From the NCBI RefSeq assembly GCF_020164455.1, contig NZ_JAIQWW010000007.1:186001-250000 (forward strand): a stretch of 64,000 nt of DNA, read 5' to 3'. Below the pieces are notes generated by a model. The model saw only the letters and a program-made list of their open reading frames with translations, was not told the DNA's origin and made no database searches. Below, one piece after another: positions 50,362 through 59,471 of the stretch (its first letter is position 1; each line of letters begins with the position of its first letter). Both the position numbers and the translations under genes were made by a program. This stretch comes from Phyllobacterium chamaecytisi (GTDB lineage Bacteria; Pseudomonadota; Alphaproteobacteria; Rhizobiales; Rhizobiaceae).

Positions 50362-52284
50362 TTAACTGCCGTGAACATTCAGCTCGGGAAAGAATTTATC
50401 CTGACCCGCCCGGTTCCCGAACATCATGTCATATTGCAGCAGCCGGAAATTATTGATCAGCGGGTCGGTGCCTGGCTTTTCCATCCAGTCAGGATTTGAC
50501 ATGTCGTCTGTAGACAATAGCAGATGGCGGTCTATGATCTTGTAACGGTCGCGGATCGCGCCAAGAAAGCCTGTGTAATATGGATGGCTTAACCCAGCAA
50601 GCTCAAGCAGATGCAGAGGCAGGAAAGCCGGACTGACAGTACCGATGCCATGATCCGTTCCCGTTCGATTGGACCAGACGACCAAAGGCGTTTCATGCTG
50701 CTTGAGCATCTCGTCGAGCGGCGCGCGCCTGTCTGCAACGCGGCCTTTCATGTATCCCGTGGAGATGTAGGCGTCGCCTAGGGGTGGCAGATGATCGCCG
50801 AAAAAGACGAGGATCGTCTGGCGTTTGCGCTTTGACGCCCAGTCCATCAGTCTCTTCAAACCACGGTCAGCATCGGCGACACCTTCAGAATAACTGCGGA
50901 TGGCTTCGCGCTCGGCAACACCTGTTTCTGTCGCCACGTCAATAGATGGGTCCTTGTAACGATACGGTTCATAAGGGCCATGACCCTGCAAGGTCACGGT
51001 GAAGAAGAAGAACGGGCCTTTGGTCTCGTCCGCTTCCCGAATGACTTCCTCCATTAGGGCCGCATCCGACACCAGCGGCCCCCGCGACGCGAGTTTCGGC
51101 AGATTCTCCTCCGATCGGAAGGTGTCGAAGCCGAATGCCTGATAGACATTCCGGCGGTTCCAGAACCACTCGTGATAGGGATGGATTGCCCTCGTCGCGT
51201 AGCCCTTGCTTTTCAGAAAGGTGGCAAGCGAAGGCAGGGGATGGCGGACATATTGCTGATAGGGGATGCTGCCATAGGGCAAAAATGCGTTGGAAAAGCC
51301 TGTCAACGCCTCAAATTCCACATTGGCTGTCATCCCGCCGAACTCTGGCGAGAACACCGAGCCAGATTGCCTCGCGCGCACCGTTGGGAGCGGATCACGA
51401 TTGAAATTCACGCCGCGTAACCGTGTCGGATCCCAGAAGGACTCGCTCATCACCATGATGATATCGGGCTTTTCGCGTGACTCCATCGCTGTTGCAGGGA
51501 CCGATATCGCGGTGATCGCTTCGAAGGAATAGCCTTGAGGAACGGTTAGGTCGGCCATAGGCAAATTGAGCGCGAAGGCCATCGTAAACCCGTTATGGGC
51601 ATAGTTCTCCTTCTGATCCCACATGATTGGTTGTACGCGCAGGCGGTCCCTCGCCCAGGAAAAATTGTTGTAATCCATGATCGAAACAAAGAAGACCAGG
51701 GCCGGTATCGCGACAACCAGTCGCCACAGGCGTCCCCTGCCGTTGAGCCTGAAAGCGCGCCGGCGCCAAAACCGCCAGGTCAAGACAAGCCCAGCACTTA
51801 CCAAAATCGTTATTGCGACGATGCCGACGGCACTCCACGGCCGTTCCCTGACGAGCAGGGGCAGAAGGTCCACGATCTGGCGAGAATACAGAAAATCGGT
51901 GGGGTAAAGCGGGTCTCCCAGATACAGCGCCTTCTGTCTCCCAATCCACGTGAACAGCAACACGCAGGGAGCGACGACCAGCAGTCCATTGTGGGAACGT
52001 CCGAGAAGCGCATCGAACGCAATCATCACCAGTGCATAGAAGCCGACAGTCGTCCAGGCAGGCCGGTAGAGCTCCTGAAAAAACAGCACCGTTTCCGAAA
52101 CTGAGCCGCGCGATACCAGTTCAATGGCAAACACCAAGACCGTTGAAAGAACGCAAACAGCGATCACATAACCCATGTGCCGTAGGTAGATTGCAAATAT
52201 GGAGGGCTGAGTCGCAGCCGCATCGGCCTGCCAGGCACTCTCTGTCTCAAGTTCGACTTGCTCGATCTGCCTGACCAACGCCAT
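50362..52284 (-). CDS. LTA synthase-family membrane sulfatase (phosphoglycerol transferase-like)
   Basis: A 640-residue inner-membrane protein. About five membrane segments lie in the first 220 residues (HMGYVIAVCVLSTVLVFAIEL; GFYALVMIAFDALLG; GLLVVAPCVLLFTWIG; WSAVGIVAITILVSAGLVL). An alkaline-phosphatase-superfamily domain faces the periplasm: PDIIMVMSESFWDPTRL (metal and nucleophile region, about 275), NVEFEALTGFSNAFL, and late metal-binding VFFGDHLPPLGD (about 510). In rhizobia such enzymes add phosphoglycerol to cyclic glucans or lipids; which one is unclear. The ATG at 52284 is chosen over GTG at 52290, and neither has a strong ribosome-binding site. Three PHO-box-like repeats lie just upstream. 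Confidence 0.85.
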   Translation of the reverse strand: MALVRQIEQVELETESAWQADAAATQPSIFAIYLRHMGYVIAVCVLSTVLVFAIELVSRGSVSETVLFFQELYRPAWTTVGFYALVMIAFDALLGRSHNGLLVVAPCVLLFTWIGRQKALYLGDPLYPTDFLYSRQIVDLLPLLVRERPWSAVGIVAITILVSAGLVLTWRFWRRRAFRLNGRGRLWRLVVAIPALVFFVSIMDYNNFSWARDRLRVQPIMWDQKENYAHNGFTMAFALNLPMADLTVPQGYSFEAITAISVPATAMESREKPDIIMVMSESFWDPTRLRGVNFNRDPLPTVRARQSGSVFSPEFGGMTANVEFEALTGFSNAFLPYGSIPYQQYVRHPLPSLATFLKSKGYATRAIHPYHEWFWNRRNVYQAFGFDTFRSEENLPKLASRGPLVSDAALMEEVIREADETKGPFFFFTVTLQGHGPYEPYRYKDPSIDVATETGVAEREAIRSYSEGVADADRGLKRLMDWASKRKRQTILVFFGDHLPPLGDAYISTGYMKGRVADRRAPLDEMLKQHETPLVVWSNRTGTDHGIGTVSPAFLPLHLLELAGLSHPYYTGFLGAIRDRYKIIDRHLLLSTDDMSNPDWMEKPGTDPLINNFRLLQYDMMFGNRAGQDKFFPELNVHGS

Positions 52285-52307
52285 CTCCACAACGCATGCG
52301 CGGGCGG

Positions 52308-52336
52308 TTGTTACAAAACCGTCACTAAAACGTCAT
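52308..52336. promoter_or_regulatory. Triple PHO-box-like direct repeat upstream of the LTA-synthase-like gene
   Basis: TTGTTAC (52308-52314), CCGTCAC (52319-52325) and ACGTCAT (52330-52336) are repeats of the CTGTCAT half-site at 11-bp intervals, with 4-base A-rich spacers as in the rhizobial PHO box. They read on the plus strand, 24-52 bases before the minus-strand start. Confidence 0.55.
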
Positions 52337-52488
52337 ATATCAGCTGGCCGTTCCAGGAAAAGTGGGAAAAACAAGGAATTAGCCGAATTCGATCACTTAT
52401 GCGGCAACAGTGTCACATTGCGCGAACGAGCAAACCCAATGGGTTGCCGCCATAAGTTGAATCCGTTTGACAATTGGTTGCATTGGCA

Positions 52489-52506
52489 CCGTCACCCGTC
52501 TGTTAC
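52489..52506 (+). promoter_or_regulatory. PHO-box-like site upstream of btaA
   Basis: CCGTCAC-CCGT-CTGTTAC matches 10 of 14 positions of the CTGTCAT-N4-CTGTCAT PhoB consensus. It lies 50 bases before the btaA ATG on the same strand. Confidence 0.6.
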
Positions 52507-52555
52507 ATCGAAATGTTAGGCGAGCAGGAATTTCCAACAAAGGGGATTCGATTAG

Positions 52556-53809
52556 ATGCCGTTTGCTCGACAATCCACAAATGCCCCTCTCCCGCGTGGT
52601 GAGAAGCTGAACAAGGCGGTCCGTCAGAACAGGTTTCTATCGCGGGCGGGGATGTCCGAGCGGCTTTTCGCTCATGTCTTCAAGGGATTGGTTTATCCAC
52701 AAATCTGGGAAGATCCCGAAGTCGACATGGAGGCGCTGCAGATCCGCCCCGGACATCGCATCGTCACAATCGCATCGGGCGGCTGCAATGCCATGTCCTA
52801 CCTGACTGCCGACCCTGCCAGCGTCGAGGCCGTAGATTTGAATACTGCCCACGTCGCTTTCAACCGCCTGAAGCTCGCGGCAGTGGCAAACCTGCCCAAC
52901 TACGATGCGTTCTATCGCTTTTACGGCACGGCCGATGACAAGGCCAACCTTGCTGCTTATGAACGCTTTATTCGCCACCATCTGGACTCTACAAGCCGCG
53001 GCTATTGGGAAAAACGCATGTTGTCGGGGCGCCGGCGTATCACGATCTTCTCCCGCGATCTCTATCGCCACGGCTTGCTCGGGCTGTTCATCGGCATGGG
53101 ACATCGCGTGGCAAAACTTTACGGCATCGATCCGCGCGATATTCTGAAATCCTCGACCATGGAGGAACAGCGCGCCTATTTCGACAGCGCCCTGGCCCCG
53201 CTCTTTGACAAGCGCATGATCCGCTGGGCGACGAAGCGGAAATCGTCCCTTTTTGGCCTCGGCATCCCACCGCAGCAATATGATGCTCTTGCAACGGCCG
53301 GAAACGGCAATATGGCACAGGTCCTGCGCGGCCGTCTTGAAAAGCTCGCTTGTGGCTTCCCCCTTTCGGAGAACTATTTCGCCTGGCAGGCCTTCGGTCG
53401 TGGTTATAGCGACAACGCTGAAACGGGCCCGCTGCCTCCGTATCTCTCTCGCAACAACTTTGCCACCGTGCGCGACCGCGCAGGTCGGATGAGCGTTGTG
53501 AATGCGTCCCTGACAGAATTTCTCGCGGCAAAGGCCGTCGCATCCGTCGACCGCTTCATCCTCCTCGATGCACAGGATTGGATGAACGACACCCAGCTCA
53601 ACGAACTCTGGCACGAAATTACCCGCACCGCCGCACCAGGCGCTCGCGTCATATTCCGGACCGCCGCCGAGCCGACCATTCTGCCGGGTCGTATCGACGA
53701 TGCTCTGCTCGAACGCTGGTCCTATCAGGATGAAGAGTCACTCGCCCTTCATGCCCGCGATCGCTCGTCAATCTACGGCGGTTTCCACCTCTACACGCTG
53801 AAGGATTAG
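52556..53809 (+). CDS. btaA: SAM:diacylglycerol 3-amino-3-carboxypropyltransferase BtaA
   Basis: A 417-residue enzyme of the DUF3419 family. It moves the aminocarboxypropyl group of SAM onto diacylglycerol, the first step of betaine lipid (DGTS) synthesis. The SAM site is HRIVTIASGGCNAMSYLTAD (about residues 65-84), followed by VEAVDLNTAHVAFNRLKL. The middle contains ILKSSTMEEQRAYFDSALAPL, and the end has LLDAQDWMNDTQLNELW. Length matches BtaA of Rhodobacter and Sinorhizobium. A PHO-like box and AAGGGG ribosome-binding site precede it; btaB follows after 4 bases. Confidence 0.93.
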   Translation: MPFARQSTNAPLPRGEKLNKAVRQNRFLSRAGMSERLFAHVFKGLVYPQIWEDPEVDMEALQIRPGHRIVTIASGGCNAMSYLTADPASVEAVDLNTAHVAFNRLKLAAVANLPNYDAFYRFYGTADDKANLAAYERFIRHHLDSTSRGYWEKRMLSGRRRITIFSRDLYRHGLLGLFIGMGHRVAKLYGIDPRDILKSSTMEEQRAYFDSALAPLFDKRMIRWATKRKSSLFGLGIPPQQYDALATAGNGNMAQVLRGRLEKLACGFPLSENYFAWQAFGRGYSDNAETGPLPPYLSRNNFATVRDRAGRMSVVNASLTEFLAAKAVASVDRFILLDAQDWMNDTQLNELWHEITRTAAPGARVIFRTAAEPTILPGRIDDALLERWSYQDEESLALHARDRSSIYGGFHLYTLKD

Positions 53810-53813
53810 TTCG

Positions 53814-54470
53814 ATGCTCGCCAAGATTGAACATGGTCCGCTGATGGATCGGGTCTACCGGCATCAGCGTCATTTCTATGATGCCACCCGCAAATATTAC
53901 CTTCTTGGACGCGACCCCATGATCGCGGGCCTCAATCCCCCTGCGAAAGGCAGCGTTCTTGAAATTGGTTGCGGTACCGGCCGGAATCTTGTCCTGGCCG
54001 GCGAAGCCTATCCCAAGACTTCGCTCTACGGCATTGATATCTCGAATGAAATGCTCGCGACCGCGACCAAGAAAATAGCCGCAGCGGGACTGGACGAACG
54101 TGCGCACCTCGCTTACGCCGATGCCGCGGATTTTGATCCGGAAGCGCTTTTCGGACGGCGTGAATTCGACCGGATCTTCATCTCCTATGCGGTTTCGATG
54201 ATTCCGCAATGGCAAGAGGTGATCCGCGAGGCTGTGAGCCATCTGACACCTGGCGGCGCCTTGCATATCGTGGATTTTGGTGATCTGAAGGACCTGCCCG
54301 GCTTTACCAGGACTGCTCTGTATAAATGGCTGGAATGGTATCACGTCACACCGCGCAACAACCTGTTCGATGTAGCTGACACGATCGCTGCGCAAACCGG
54401 ATGTACAAGCGAAGCGCGGCGGCTCTACCGCGGCTTTGCCTGGATTTCAGTTATTCGCCGCAAGAAATAG
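53814..54470 (+). CDS. btaB: Betaine lipid N-methyltransferase BtaB
   Basis: A 218-residue class I SAM methyltransferase. Motif I is VLEIGCGTGRNLVLAGEA (about residues 46-63) and the acidic ribose-binding end is LYGIDISNEML. It should trimethylate the homoserine amine made by BtaA to give the betaine lipid DGTS at the inner membrane. The start lies 4 bases after the btaA stop. The gene converges with the lipase-fold gene, whose stop is 3 bases away. Confidence 0.93.
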   Translation: MLAKIEHGPLMDRVYRHQRHFYDATRKYYLLGRDPMIAGLNPPAKGSVLEIGCGTGRNLVLAGEAYPKTSLYGIDISNEMLATATKKIAAAGLDERAHLAYADAADFDPEALFGRREFDRIFISYAVSMIPQWQEVIREAVSHLTPGGALHIVDFGDLKDLPGFTRTALYKWLEWYHVTPRNNLFDVADTIAAQTGCTSEARRLYRGFAWISVIRRKK

Positions 54471-54473
54471 ACC

Positions 54474-55496
54474 CTATTTGCACAGATCGCTCTTGGAGCC
54501 TTCCGAGTTCGGACCCGCGAGGCAATAGAGCATCGACATCTCCGCAGCCGTCCGGTTGGTTTGCGGATTTGCCTCCTGCGCATCGCCACTCGTCGTCTTG
54601 TTCAATTCGCAATCGGCGCGAAGCAGGCACATAACCGGGATCCGGGCCATGGCAACGGCGGCCCTTTGCATGCCTTGCGGCCCGGCGAAGTTTCCGGCAT
54701 TTCGCACGCGATACCATTGATGGACGCGCGAAATCCGGAAGAATGCGCGCGGGTTGGACAGGATTGCCAATCTCGATGGAAGGGTATTGTCGGAAAAAAG
54801 ATCAACGACCTGGCCATCATACGGCTCCGCCAGACGGCGATTGTTGGATATGAAGGTCGAATTGAAGACGATAGCGGCGGTACATGGAAACGCAGCTGCC
54901 ATGTGACGCGCGAGCCCGCCTCCGAGGCCATGTCCGACCATTATGTATTCAACTGGCAGGTCGGCCGCGTTCTGCTGGGCTTCCCTCCGCACTTTGGCGA
55001 ACTCCTTGCGCGCGGTGCGATATTGATCCCAGGGATTGATCATCTGGGTAAAGTAGGTGTTTTCGCTGATGAGATCGTTGAGACTTGTGGAATTGTCTTT
55101 GCCCCGGAACACCATCATCACCGACAGGCGATCGGTCGCGCGACGATAGTACACTTCGGCGTCGAAGCCACCTGGCCTTACGATCGGTCCACCTTGCGGA
55201 GCCCAGCCGAAATAGTCGGGCTGCAGCCTGAAGCGCTCGCGCGGGATCGGTTGATAAACATTCGACGCATAGGCAGCATAAATGCCGAAATAATCGGAGA
55301 TAAGTTCATTATCGTAGTCGGGATAGCCGCGATAGTTTCGCCAGAAACTCGGGATCGCAGGGCGGATACAGCTTCCGGTTTGGCCCACGGAAACACCCAA
55401 ATCATTGCGATCGATCGTTACCCAGGAACTCAAAAAGGCGTTTGCGAACGCGACGAAGCCGACGAGCAAAACCAGCAAGCCAAGTCTTCTGATCAT
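54474..55496 (-). CDS. Exported lipase-fold (alpha/beta-hydrolase) protein without the nucleophile serine
   Basis: A 340-residue protein with an N-terminal membrane segment or signal (LGLLVLLVGFVAFANAFLSS). It then has the class 3 lipase pattern: RLSVMMVFRGKDNSTSLNDL, and a nucleophile-elbow region VEYIMVGHGLGGGLARHMAA (about residues 195-214). The elbow reads G-H-G-L-G-G instead of G-H-S-L-G-G, so the catalytic Ser is Gly (codon GGC). It is therefore probably inactive as a hydrolase or uses another residue. The ATG at 55496 has GGGGG upstream. It converges with btaB. Confidence 0.7.
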   Translation of the reverse strand: MIRRLGLLVLLVGFVAFANAFLSSWVTIDRNDLGVSVGQTGSCIRPAIPSFWRNYRGYPDYDNELISDYFGIYAAYASNVYQPIPRERFRLQPDYFGWAPQGGPIVRPGGFDAEVYYRRATDRLSVMMVFRGKDNSTSLNDLISENTYFTQMINPWDQYRTARKEFAKVRREAQQNAADLPVEYIMVGHGLGGGLARHMAAAFPCTAAIVFNSTFISNNRRLAEPYDGQVVDLFSDNTLPSRLAILSNPRAFFRISRVHQWYRVRNAGNFAGPQGMQRAAVAMARIPVMCLLRADCELNKTTSGDAQEANPQTNRTAAEMSMLYCLAGPNSEGSKSDLCK

Positions 55497-56130
55497 TTCT
55501 TGCCCCCAAATGGCAAATGCTGCAACCAATACGTCTCAAACATAGGTTGCAACGAGTAACACGCGCCAAGAATTCGTGCAGCTAGGAAAATGGGGGCATG
55601 ATCTGCGCGAACAAACGCTGAATGGCGCAGCCCATTGACGCCGCTATCCAACCTGCGTCTCCGAGGCCCGCAGGTGCTCCGCTAGCAAATCTCAACGACT
55701 GGATGTTCGCAATGGCCACCGCTGTTATCGGTCGTTTATTGCATGTCATGCCCGAATGGGAGAATCTGCGCGCGGTCAGTTCTCGTTCATCGCAGCATTA
55801 TTGCGTCGGACCTAGATTGATTGAACCGCGCCCGACTTATGCCGCACCGTAGTCAGACCAAAGTCTGATTACGGTGCGGCCTATGTTTGATATGGAGGGA
55901 TTTGGAAGACAGGCGAGCACCCTTGCGCTTTCTGCCACGTGCCAAACAGAAGCAGCCATAATTGTTTGCGCCGAACGAAGCTTTGGTACGTCCGCAGATC
56001 GAGGTGATCACGCCCGAGAGAGCCTATTTGTTGGGTCAATGAGGGAGGCCATTTGGCAAGAACCGTCACTGATTGGAGGGTTGGCGCGGTCCAGGAGCTT
56101 GCCGGTATAGCTGAACACTGAAGGATCCCG
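55497..56130. other. Gene-poor interval upstream of the polysaccharide operon
   Basis: 634 bases between the lipase-fold gene and the acyltransferase gene. No reading frame with coding character was seen. It holds the promoter of the left gene, the 40-bp palindrome described separately, and about 250 bases of AT-mixed DNA ahead of the polysaccharide operon. Confidence 0.6.
55841..55880. promoter_or_regulatory. Box copy 1: TCAGAC-CAAA-GTCTGA within a 40-bp palindrome
   Basis: The 16-bp box at 55853-55868 is flanked by GCCGCACCGT (55841-55850) and ACGGTGCGGC (55871-55880), making a larger palindrome. CTTATGCC lies 9 bases before the box. It sits 262 bases before the acyltransferase start. Similar boxes occur at 62191 and 62311. 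Confidence 0.6.
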
Positions 56131-57306
56131 ATGTCGAATGTGCGTTATCGGCAGTTGGACGGTCTGAGAGCCGTTGCCGTCGCCATGGTTTTGTATGCGC
56201 ATTTTTTCGCTGCCGATGGCTCTTATTGGGGCCACGTCGGAGTACGTCTCTTCTTCGTGCTGAGCGGGTTCCTGATTACGCGGCTTCTCCTGGAGGCGCG
56301 CTCCGCCGCAGAATTCGAACCCGTTGCGGCACTCAAGTCGTTTTACATTCGCCGGGCATTGCGCATTTTCCCCCCATATTTTGGCATGTTGGGCTTCGTC
56401 TGGCTGGCGGGCCTAGAGGAATCCAAACGAGTGCTAGCCTGGCACGCGTTTTACCTTTCAAACTTCTGGTATGCCCTTCGCGATGAGTGGACGCCATGGA
56501 TCTTGTGTCACACATGGAGCCTGAGCATCGAAGAGCAGTTCTACGTCATTTGGCCGTTGATTATTCTGTTGGCGCCGCGCCGTTCGATCGAACGGATTTG
56601 TATTGGCGTCATCCTCCTTTCGTTAGCATATCGTTTCTACTGGCCTGTTACAGGAACGCCTTCTCTCGCGCGTGATCTGCTTCCTCCCGCGTCAATGGAC
56701 GCACTGGCATCCGGTGCATTGCTTGCTATCTGGCGATCGAGGACTGCGCTCTCGCCCCGATGGATGTTGATGAGCTGGGTGCCGCTCGCCGTCACCTTCC
56801 TCATTCTGTTGTGGCTCAGACCAATGCCAATGCCCATGACGCTGGATTGGGCACGCTGGATCGGGCTGGAGGTTCTTCCTCTCGTCCCGCTGGTGATGAT
56901 TGTGAGCTGCTGTTCAGCAGGATTGGGCGGTTATCTCGGTCGGCTTGTTGAATGCCCGCCACTGACTGCCCTTGGTCGCATCAGCTACGGCGTTTACCTT
57001 TTTCACGCAGTCGTTCTTGCATTGATCGTCAAAGCTCAGCCCTGGATACCCATCAATGTCTCGGAGCAAGGATTCGGTCGGCTCCTCATTGCAGGTGCCG
57101 GCACGCTGATGCTCGCCTCGATCTCGTGGCTGGTCCTGGAAAAGCGGATCAACGCGCTAAAAGATTTCTTCCCTTACGTCGTTCCAAAAGAGCGCACCAC
57201 CGCTCAAGCGGTATACGCGACGAAAGTCCCGGGGATTCCCGCCTATCCTCACCGTGCAATCGATGACAGCGACACTCTCCCAAACCCTCAATCGTCAACG
57301 AACTGA
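56131..57306 (+). CDS. Acyltransferase 3 family membrane protein
   Basis: A 391-residue integral membrane acyltransferase with about ten segments, of the type that O-acetylates or succinylates exopolysaccharides. The N-terminal signature RYRQLDGLRAVAVAMVLYAH (residues 5-24) carries the family Arg and His, followed by VRLFFVLSGFLITRLLLEA. The HTWSLSIEEQFYVIWPLIIL block (about 128-147) is also diagnostic. It is the first gene of the operon; the next starts 13 bases after it. Polysaccharide modification is inferred from family and neighbours. Confidence 0.9.
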   Translation: MSNVRYRQLDGLRAVAVAMVLYAHFFAADGSYWGHVGVRLFFVLSGFLITRLLLEARSAAEFEPVAALKSFYIRRALRIFPPYFGMLGFVWLAGLEESKRVLAWHAFYLSNFWYALRDEWTPWILCHTWSLSIEEQFYVIWPLIILLAPRRSIERICIGVILLSLAYRFYWPVTGTPSLARDLLPPASMDALASGALLAIWRSRTALSPRWMLMSWVPLAVTFLILLWLRPMPMPMTLDWARWIGLEVLPLVPLVMIVSCCSAGLGGYLGRLVECPPLTALGRISYGVYLFHAVVLALIVKAQPWIPINVSEQGFGRLLIAGAGTLMLASISWLVLEKRINALKDFFPYVVPKERTTAQAVYATKVPGIPAYPHRAIDDSDTLPNPQSSTN

Positions 57307-57319
57307 CCCCAGGTGAACC

Positions 57320-58426
57320 ATGCCCACTCCACTGGTCTCCGTCCTGCTCCCTGTCTACAACGGCGAACCCTATCTCGCCGCGGCGCTCGCCAGCATTCTG
57401 CGTCAGGACCATGAGCATCTGGAGGTCATCGCGATCGATGATGGCTCGACTGATGGCTCCTTGCAGATTCTGCAGCGATACCAGAAGGCCGACGGTCGTA
57501 TATCCATCGTCTCACGAGAGAACCGTGGCCTCATCGCGACCTTGAACGAGGGCCTGGTTCTGGCCAAGGGCGAGCTTGTCGCCAGGATGGATGCAGATGA
57601 CGTCTGCTACACGACTCGCCTCTCGCGCCAAGTCTCGGTATTTAAGGAGCAACCGCACCTCGCAATCTGCGGGACGGGTATCGACACACTTATCGGCGAC
57701 CGTATTGTGCGGGGCACGCTTGATCCGCTCTACCTGTGGGCAAGTTTAGGGATATTGTCGAAGTTCTTTACGATCTTCATGCACTCGACCGTGGTCTACA
57801 ACAGAAAAGTCATCCCGGATGAGATGCTTTTCTATGACCCACGTTACGTCCACGCAGAAGATTTCGACCTTTTCAGACGGATTACGGATCGCTTTTCAGC
57901 GGCAATGATCGGTGAGAGTTTGGTCGCCTATCGTATCCACGACGAAAGCGTCACAAACAAGCACAAGCGACAAATGCGCAAGACGCATCTGAAGATCGTT
58001 GCCGAGAATCTCGAGCGGGAAGGTCTGGTCGACAATCCTGACGTCTTCGACGACATCGCCAACGCCGTGACGATGAACAGTGTTCAGCGGGTCGCGGAAT
58101 GTATTCTGGGGCTCGAAGAGAAGATCTCGACACAGCCCGAGGCGATACGGCCGAGCTATGAAGAAGGCGCCTTGAACCTTTTTTACTTTCTCTATCAGCT
58201 CATCGGCGATGAACAGCGACCGGAGTTAACGCATGAATTCTTAACCCGCACGCAAAAATGGGGGCTCATCCGGCGCCGCGAACGATACAGTCTCCGCCCC
58301 GGTGCTTACATGCCGTGGTTCAGTGGCATTTCAATTGCGGCCAACAGGCAGGTCGACGCGTTATCCCGGTACTTGCAGTCCGTGCCCGCCGCGACCGTCC
58401 TGCCCCGTTATGAACTAATCGGCTGA
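57320..58426 (+). CDS. Family 2 glycosyltransferase
   Basis: A 368-residue GT-A glycosyltransferase. The N terminus PLVSVLLPVYNGEPYLAAAL and IAIDDGSTDGSLQIL bind the nucleotide sugar. The DXD region is LVARMDADDVCY (about residues 90-101), and PRYVHAEDFDLFRRI (about 172-186) supplies the late ED motif. The C-terminal 150 residues are helical with no membrane segments, so it acts at the cytoplasmic face. Polymer identity unknown. Six bases separate it from the next gene. Confidence 0.93.
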   Translation: MPTPLVSVLLPVYNGEPYLAAALASILRQDHEHLEVIAIDDGSTDGSLQILQRYQKADGRISIVSRENRGLIATLNEGLVLAKGELVARMDADDVCYTTRLSRQVSVFKEQPHLAICGTGIDTLIGDRIVRGTLDPLYLWASLGILSKFFTIFMHSTVVYNRKVIPDEMLFYDPRYVHAEDFDLFRRITDRFSAAMIGESLVAYRIHDESVTNKHKRQMRKTHLKIVAENLEREGLVDNPDVFDDIANAVTMNSVQRVAECILGLEEKISTQPEAIRPSYEEGALNLFYFLYQLIGDEQRPELTHEFLTRTQKWGLIRRRERYSLRPGAYMPWFSGISIAANRQVDALSRYLQSVPAATVLPRYELIG

Positions 58427-58432
58427 GCTAGA

Positions 58433-59467
58433 ATGGATACCGAACTCCACCAGACCGCCCAACACAGTTTCAAGATGGCGCGCGCGCTTTCGACAATTGC
58501 TCCGTCGGAGTCAGAGAACCCGGTGCATGCAAGTTTCATTGTGTGTACGCGAAACCGCGCATCGGCTCTTGCAGCCTGCATTAGATCGATTGAGGCGGCA
58601 TGCCGGTCCCATGCTGCCTTTACGAGCGAACTCGTCGTTGTCGACAACGGCTCGACGGACAGCACGCCAGGATACGTGACGGGCGTGGCCGCTACCTCGG
58701 ATATTGCGATCACACTGCTTGTGGAAGCGCGTCCGGGCCTAGCCGCCGCACGCAATCTCGGGCTACAGCACGCGCGGGGCAGCATTGTCATTTTCATCGA
58801 CGACGATTGCGAAGTTCATCGGGGCTATCTCCGTGACCTGGAGCGTCATTATGCGACCGGTGAGCAGTTGGTCATCCGCGGGGGCCGAGTTGAGCTCGGC
58901 AACCCCAATGATTTACCATTCACGATCAAACGATCGCCGACACGCGCGCGGCTTACCCGCGACGTCCATCCCGGTGGCTTCGTGGTGGGCTGCAACATGA
59001 CGATGCATCGCGAGGTCGCGGCTCGTGTCGGCCAATTCGACGAACTGCTCGGCGCGGGCGCCCCGCTGCGAGCTGCGGAGGACACCGACTACCTTATACG
59101 CGCATTTCAACGCAGCATACCGGTCGAGTATGTGCCCGACATGACCGTCTTCCACCACCACGGACGAAGTGCGCGCCAAGATGTAGAGAAGCTTCACCGA
59201 AATTACAGCCTGGGCAATGGGGGGCTTTACGTGAAGCATATCCGATGCGCTCCATGGTTGCTTCGCCATTTCTTTTGGTCCGTGAGATCGGCTTGCAGGG
59301 AGCTTTTCGGCGGCCCTCGATTCGATCCTGAGCTGCACCTTTCGCACTGGCCAATTGTATTCATGAATTTGCTGGGCGCTGTCGCATTCGTGGGTCTTCT
59401 TTTAACAAAACGGCGGCGTCGCCGAGAGGTGCGTCAAGACAAACAGGCAGCTCTTCAGCTAAGGTGA
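58433..59467 (+). CDS. Family 2 glycosyltransferase with C-terminal membrane segment
   Basis: A 344-residue GT-A glycosyltransferase. ASFIVCTRNRASALAACIRS and ELVVVDNGSTDSTPGYV lie in the first 80 residues. The metal-binding DDD motif is in IVIFIDDDCEVHRGYL (about residues 118-133), and APLRAAEDTDYLIRAFQ (about 204-220) holds the ED motif. One membrane segment near the end (WPIVFMNLLGAVAFVGLLL) precedes a basic tail and anchors it to the inner membrane. The next gene starts 4 bases after its stop. Confidence 0.92.
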   Translation: MDTELHQTAQHSFKMARALSTIAPSESENPVHASFIVCTRNRASALAACIRSIEAACRSHAAFTSELVVVDNGSTDSTPGYVTGVAATSDIAITLLVEARPGLAAARNLGLQHARGSIVIFIDDDCEVHRGYLRDLERHYATGEQLVIRGGRVELGNPNDLPFTIKRSPTRARLTRDVHPGGFVVGCNMTMHREVAARVGQFDELLGAGAPLRAAEDTDYLIRAFQRSIPVEYVPDMTVFHHHGRSARQDVEKLHRNYSLGNGGLYVKHIRCAPWLLRHFFWSVRSACRELFGGPRFDPELHLSHWPIVFMNLLGAVAFVGLLLTKRRRRREVRQDKQAALQLR

Positions 59468-59471
59468 CATC

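Noticed and set aside
55622-55852. A 76-codon frame in the interval before the polysaccharide operon
   Set aside because: No ribosome-binding site, no recognisable features, and it runs into the palindrome; treated as non-coding.
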